6,325 nucleotides of DNA from Rhodospirillaceae bacterium (GTDB lineage Bacteria; Pseudomonadota; Alphaproteobacteria; UBA7985). The notes under the pieces are model-generated. The model was given only the letters and a program-made list of their open reading frames with translations. It did no database searches and had not been told where the DNA came from. This document shows positions 5,084-6,325 of this stretch, piece after piece. The DNA lies in NCBI GenBank assembly GCA_002700865.1, contig PAFB01000158.1:13561-19885 (forward strand). The letters run 5' to 3'. Numbering within the stretch: the stretch's first letter is position 1; each line of letters begins with the position of its first letter. The position numbers were made by a program, and so were the translations under genes.

Positions 5084-6012
5084 GCCTTTGCGTACTGACC
5101 GCCGTTGCGGAACCGCACCAGATAGGTGGGCAACAGTGATTCAATCGGAGCCGGGTCCAGCCCGAGCGCCTCGATACCCGGCTGAGTGCCGGTGGCGACA
5201 TTGTCCGACCGCAGCGACAGCACCTGATCCCGCGTCAGCGGTGGCACAGGAGCCAGCGAGCCAACCAGCCCGATCAACTCCGCCACGCCCCAAGGGATGT
5301 GGATTTGTGGCGCGCGCGAGTAAGTGATGGATTGCATGAGGTCCATCAGTTCTTTGAATGAATAGCTCGTCGGGCCCACCAGTTCGTAAGTCTGCCCCTG
5401 CGCCGCGGGGTCCTTGATCGCCGCCATAACAGCGTCCGCGACATCAGCAACACAGATCGGCTGGAACAGGGTCGATCCACCGCCGATCAACGGAATTGCC
5501 GGCATGCCACCGAACCGGTTGAAGAAGCCATCCTCTGGGCCGACCACGATCGACGGACGCAGGATTGTCGCCTTGGGGAAGACCCGCAACACCGCCTGCT
5601 CGCCCAGTGCTTTGCAACGGGCGTAATCCGAGGCCGCGCGCTTGTCCGCGCCCAGCGCCGATACTTGGATCAGCGTGGAGACACCGGCTTTGGCGGCAGC
5701 GGCTGCGATGTTTGCGGCACCGTCAACCATGGTGGCCTGAAACGACTGCCCTTTGCCGCTTTCAAACAGCAGGGCGACTAGGTTGATAACGACATCTGCG
5801 CCTTCAACCGCACGCGCGACGGCGACCTTGTTTTGCACTGGCGCATAAACCGGCTGTACCTGCCCGACGTCGCCCTGCGTCTGCAGATGCCGCGCCTTGG
5901 ACGGGTGACGCGAGGCGACACGCACGCGGTACCCCGCTTTGGTCAGTTGTGGAACGATATAGCGGGCCAAAAAGCCAGTGCCGCCAAAGACAGTTGCAAT
6001 CTTTTGAGCCAT
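5080..6012 (-). CDS. NAD(P)H-binding protein, complex I NDUFA9-like subfamily (atypical SDR)
   Basis: 310 residues from the ATG at 6012. The family is homologous to the mitochondrial complex I accessory subunit NDUFA9 (39 kDa), which binds NADPH; the job of the bacterial members is not settled. Seen: VFGGTGFLARYIV with the GGxGxxA-type nucleotide loop (Gly10, Gly13), basic RVASRHPSKARHL after the second strand (favouring NADP), ADVVINLVALL, LIQVSALGAD with Ser118, YARCK (Tyr130, Lys134), LRPSIVVGPEDGFFNRF and the C-terminal substrate-side domain ending in a loop rich in Pro. The frame stays open to an ATG at 6072, but that start overlaps the proposed -10 element and adds 20 residues before the Rossmann strand. 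The 6012 start has GGAG 9 nt upstream. The minus-strand neighbour relation to uppP is convergent. Confidence 0.87.
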   Translation of the reverse strand: MAQKIATVFGGTGFLARYIVPQLTKAGYRVRVASRHPSKARHLQTQGDVGQVQPVYAPVQNKVAVARAVEGADVVINLVALLFESGKGQSFQATMVDGAANIAAAAAKAGVSTLIQVSALGADKRAASDYARCKALGEQAVLRVFPKATILRPSIVVGPEDGFFNRFGGMPAIPLIGGGSTLFQPICVADVADAVMAAIKDPAAQGQTYELVGPTSYSFKELMDLMQSITYSRAPQIHIPWGVAELIGLVGSLAPVPPLTRDQVLSLRSDNVATGTQPGIEALGLDPAPIESLLPTYLVRFRNGGQYAKA

Positions 6013-6021
6013 TTCCAGGAT

Positions 6022-6025
6022 CTCC
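6022..6025 (-). promoter_or_regulatory. Ribosome binding site deciding the NDUFA9-like start
   Basis: Reads GGAG on the minus strand, 9 nt upstream of the ATG at 6012. Together with the position of the upstream promoter it rules against the longer reading frame starting at 6072. Confidence 0.6.
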
Positions 6026-6034
6026 GAACACGCG

Positions 6035-6048
6035 AGCCCCGCAGGGCT
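6035..6048 (-). other. Small leader hairpin upstream of the NDUFA9-like gene
   Basis: On the minus strand AGCCC and GGGCT pair around a TGCG loop, 10 nt before the ribosome binding site and inside the predicted leader. Five base pairs only; a structural or stabilising role is a guess. Confidence 0.3.
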
Positions 6049-6068
6049 ACTTGAAAGGTATGACGCCA

Positions 6069-6097
6069 GCAATAGTCCAAGCCTGCAGGTCTGACAA
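6069..6097 (-). promoter_or_regulatory. Predicted sigma-70-type promoter of the NDUFA9-like gene
   Basis: Minus-strand TTGTCA (6092-6097), a 17-nt spacer, then TATTGC (6069-6074). The -35 matches five of six consensus bases; the -10 matches only the first three. Transcription would begin near 6062, leaving a leader of about 50 nt before the ATG at 6012. Confidence 0.45.
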
Positions 6098-6152
6098 AGC
6101 GCGTATTGACCAAGGGAGGTTCACACCGCGGAAAACGATAGGCTGGCATGTG

Positions 6153-6181
6153 TTGACATAAGTGCAGAAACGCGGTTTATC
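6153..6181 (+). promoter_or_regulatory. Predicted sigma-70-type promoter of tRNA-Leu
   Basis: A perfect -35 TTGACA (6153-6158), a 17-nt spacer and a weaker -10 TTTATC (6176-6181). The expected start near 6188 gives a leader of about 42 nt before the mature tRNA. A strong -35 with a looser -10 is common in alphaproteobacterial promoters. Confidence 0.65.
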
Positions 6182-6201
6182 CGGCGCACTTCGATCCGTA
6201 C

Positions 6202-6220
6202 AGCGAGTCTGAATCTCGCT
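6202..6220 (+). other. Hairpin in the tRNA-Leu precursor leader
   Basis: AGCGAG (6202-6207) and CTCGCT (6215-6220) form a perfect 6-bp stem with a 7-nt loop, ending 9 nt before the mature tRNA 5' end. It may affect RNase P or exonuclease access to the precursor. Two GANTC sites (6205-6209 and 6211-6215) lie within it. Confidence 0.4.
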
Positions 6221-6229
6221 CGGTCAGGA

Positions 6230-6316
6230 GCCCAGGTGGCGGAATTGGTAGACGCGCAGGTTTCAGGTACCTGTGCCCTTAGGGGCGTGGAAGTTCGAGT
6301 CTTCTCCTGGGCACCA
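6230..6316 (+). tRNA. tRNA-Leu (anticodon CAG), CCA encoded
   Basis: 87 nt including the CCA at 6314-6316. The acceptor stem GCCCAGG (6230-6236) pairs perfectly with CCTGGGC (6306-6312), and the discriminator is A. The anticodon stem CAGGT/ACCTG (6257-6261, 6269-6273) holds the loop TTCAGGT, with anticodon CAG at 6264-6266, reading CUG codons. A long variable arm (TGCCC/GGGCG-type stem) makes it a class II tRNA, as expected for leucine. The T arm GGAAG-TTCGAGT-CTTCT contains one G-U pair, and the D arm carries the usual GG in ATTGGTAGA. The gene looks intact. Only nine bases follow it in the window, so its terminator is not visible. Confidence 0.97.
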
Positions 6317-6325
6317 TCGGATCTC

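Noticed and set aside
5106..5117. TGCG/CGCA hairpin just after the uppP stop as a terminator
   Set aside because: A four-pair stem with no T-tract, lying in coding sequence of the convergent gene.
6013..6072. 20-residue N-terminal extension of the NDUFA9-like protein from the ATG at 6072
   Set aside because: It overlaps the proposed -10 element, and the internal ATG at 6012 has a good ribosome site and places the Rossmann strand at the usual position.
1..6325. Mobile elements, CRISPR arrays, toxin-antitoxin or phage-defence modules
   Set aside because: No transposase, integrase, spaced direct repeats or defence-type domains were found; a tRNA lies at the right edge but no integrase or attachment-site duplicate is visible.

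Overview
The window looks like a chromosomal housekeeping region of an alphaproteobacterium, most likely a marine Rhodobacterales-type organism. This rests on the protein families (an FzlA-type GST-fold division protein, an ABHD10-like hydrolase, a bacterial NDUFA9-like protein), a moderately high GC content with alphaproteobacterial codon use, and compact gene packing. No transposase, integrase, phage gene or CRISPR array is visible.

Layout, left to right. (1) A plus-strand pair: the 3' part of an ABHD10-like alpha/beta hydrolase (its start lies outside the window), overlapping by one base (TAATG) an M50B-type membrane metallopeptidase. (2) A minus-strand atypical SDR whose 3' end overlaps the peptidase gene. 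(3) A plus-strand exported TPR protein, divergent from the SDR gene. (4) A minus-strand fzlA-like gene whose 3' end overlaps the TPR gene. (5) After a 236-bp divergent intergenic region, plus-strand uppP, the undecaprenyl-diphosphate phosphatase. (6) A minus-strand NDUFA9-like Rossmann protein that shares a CTAG with uppP at the stop codons. (7) A plus-strand tRNA-Leu with anticodon CAG and encoded CCA, behind a good promoter.

Functional theme. Two neighbours belong to envelope growth and division: FzlA (FtsZ filament curvature and constriction) and UppP (recycling of the lipid carrier for peptidoglycan). The exported TPR protein may be envelope-related too, but nothing in the sequence proves it. 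The hydrolase and peptidase are probably co-transcribed, with unknown substrates.

I did not find a clearly new biological system. The most notable points are the three consecutive convergent gene pairs that all overlap at their 3' ends, the shortened thioredoxin-like half of the FzlA homologue, an extended -10 promoter motif inside fzlA pointing at uppP, and the tightly coupled hydrolase/peptidase pair.
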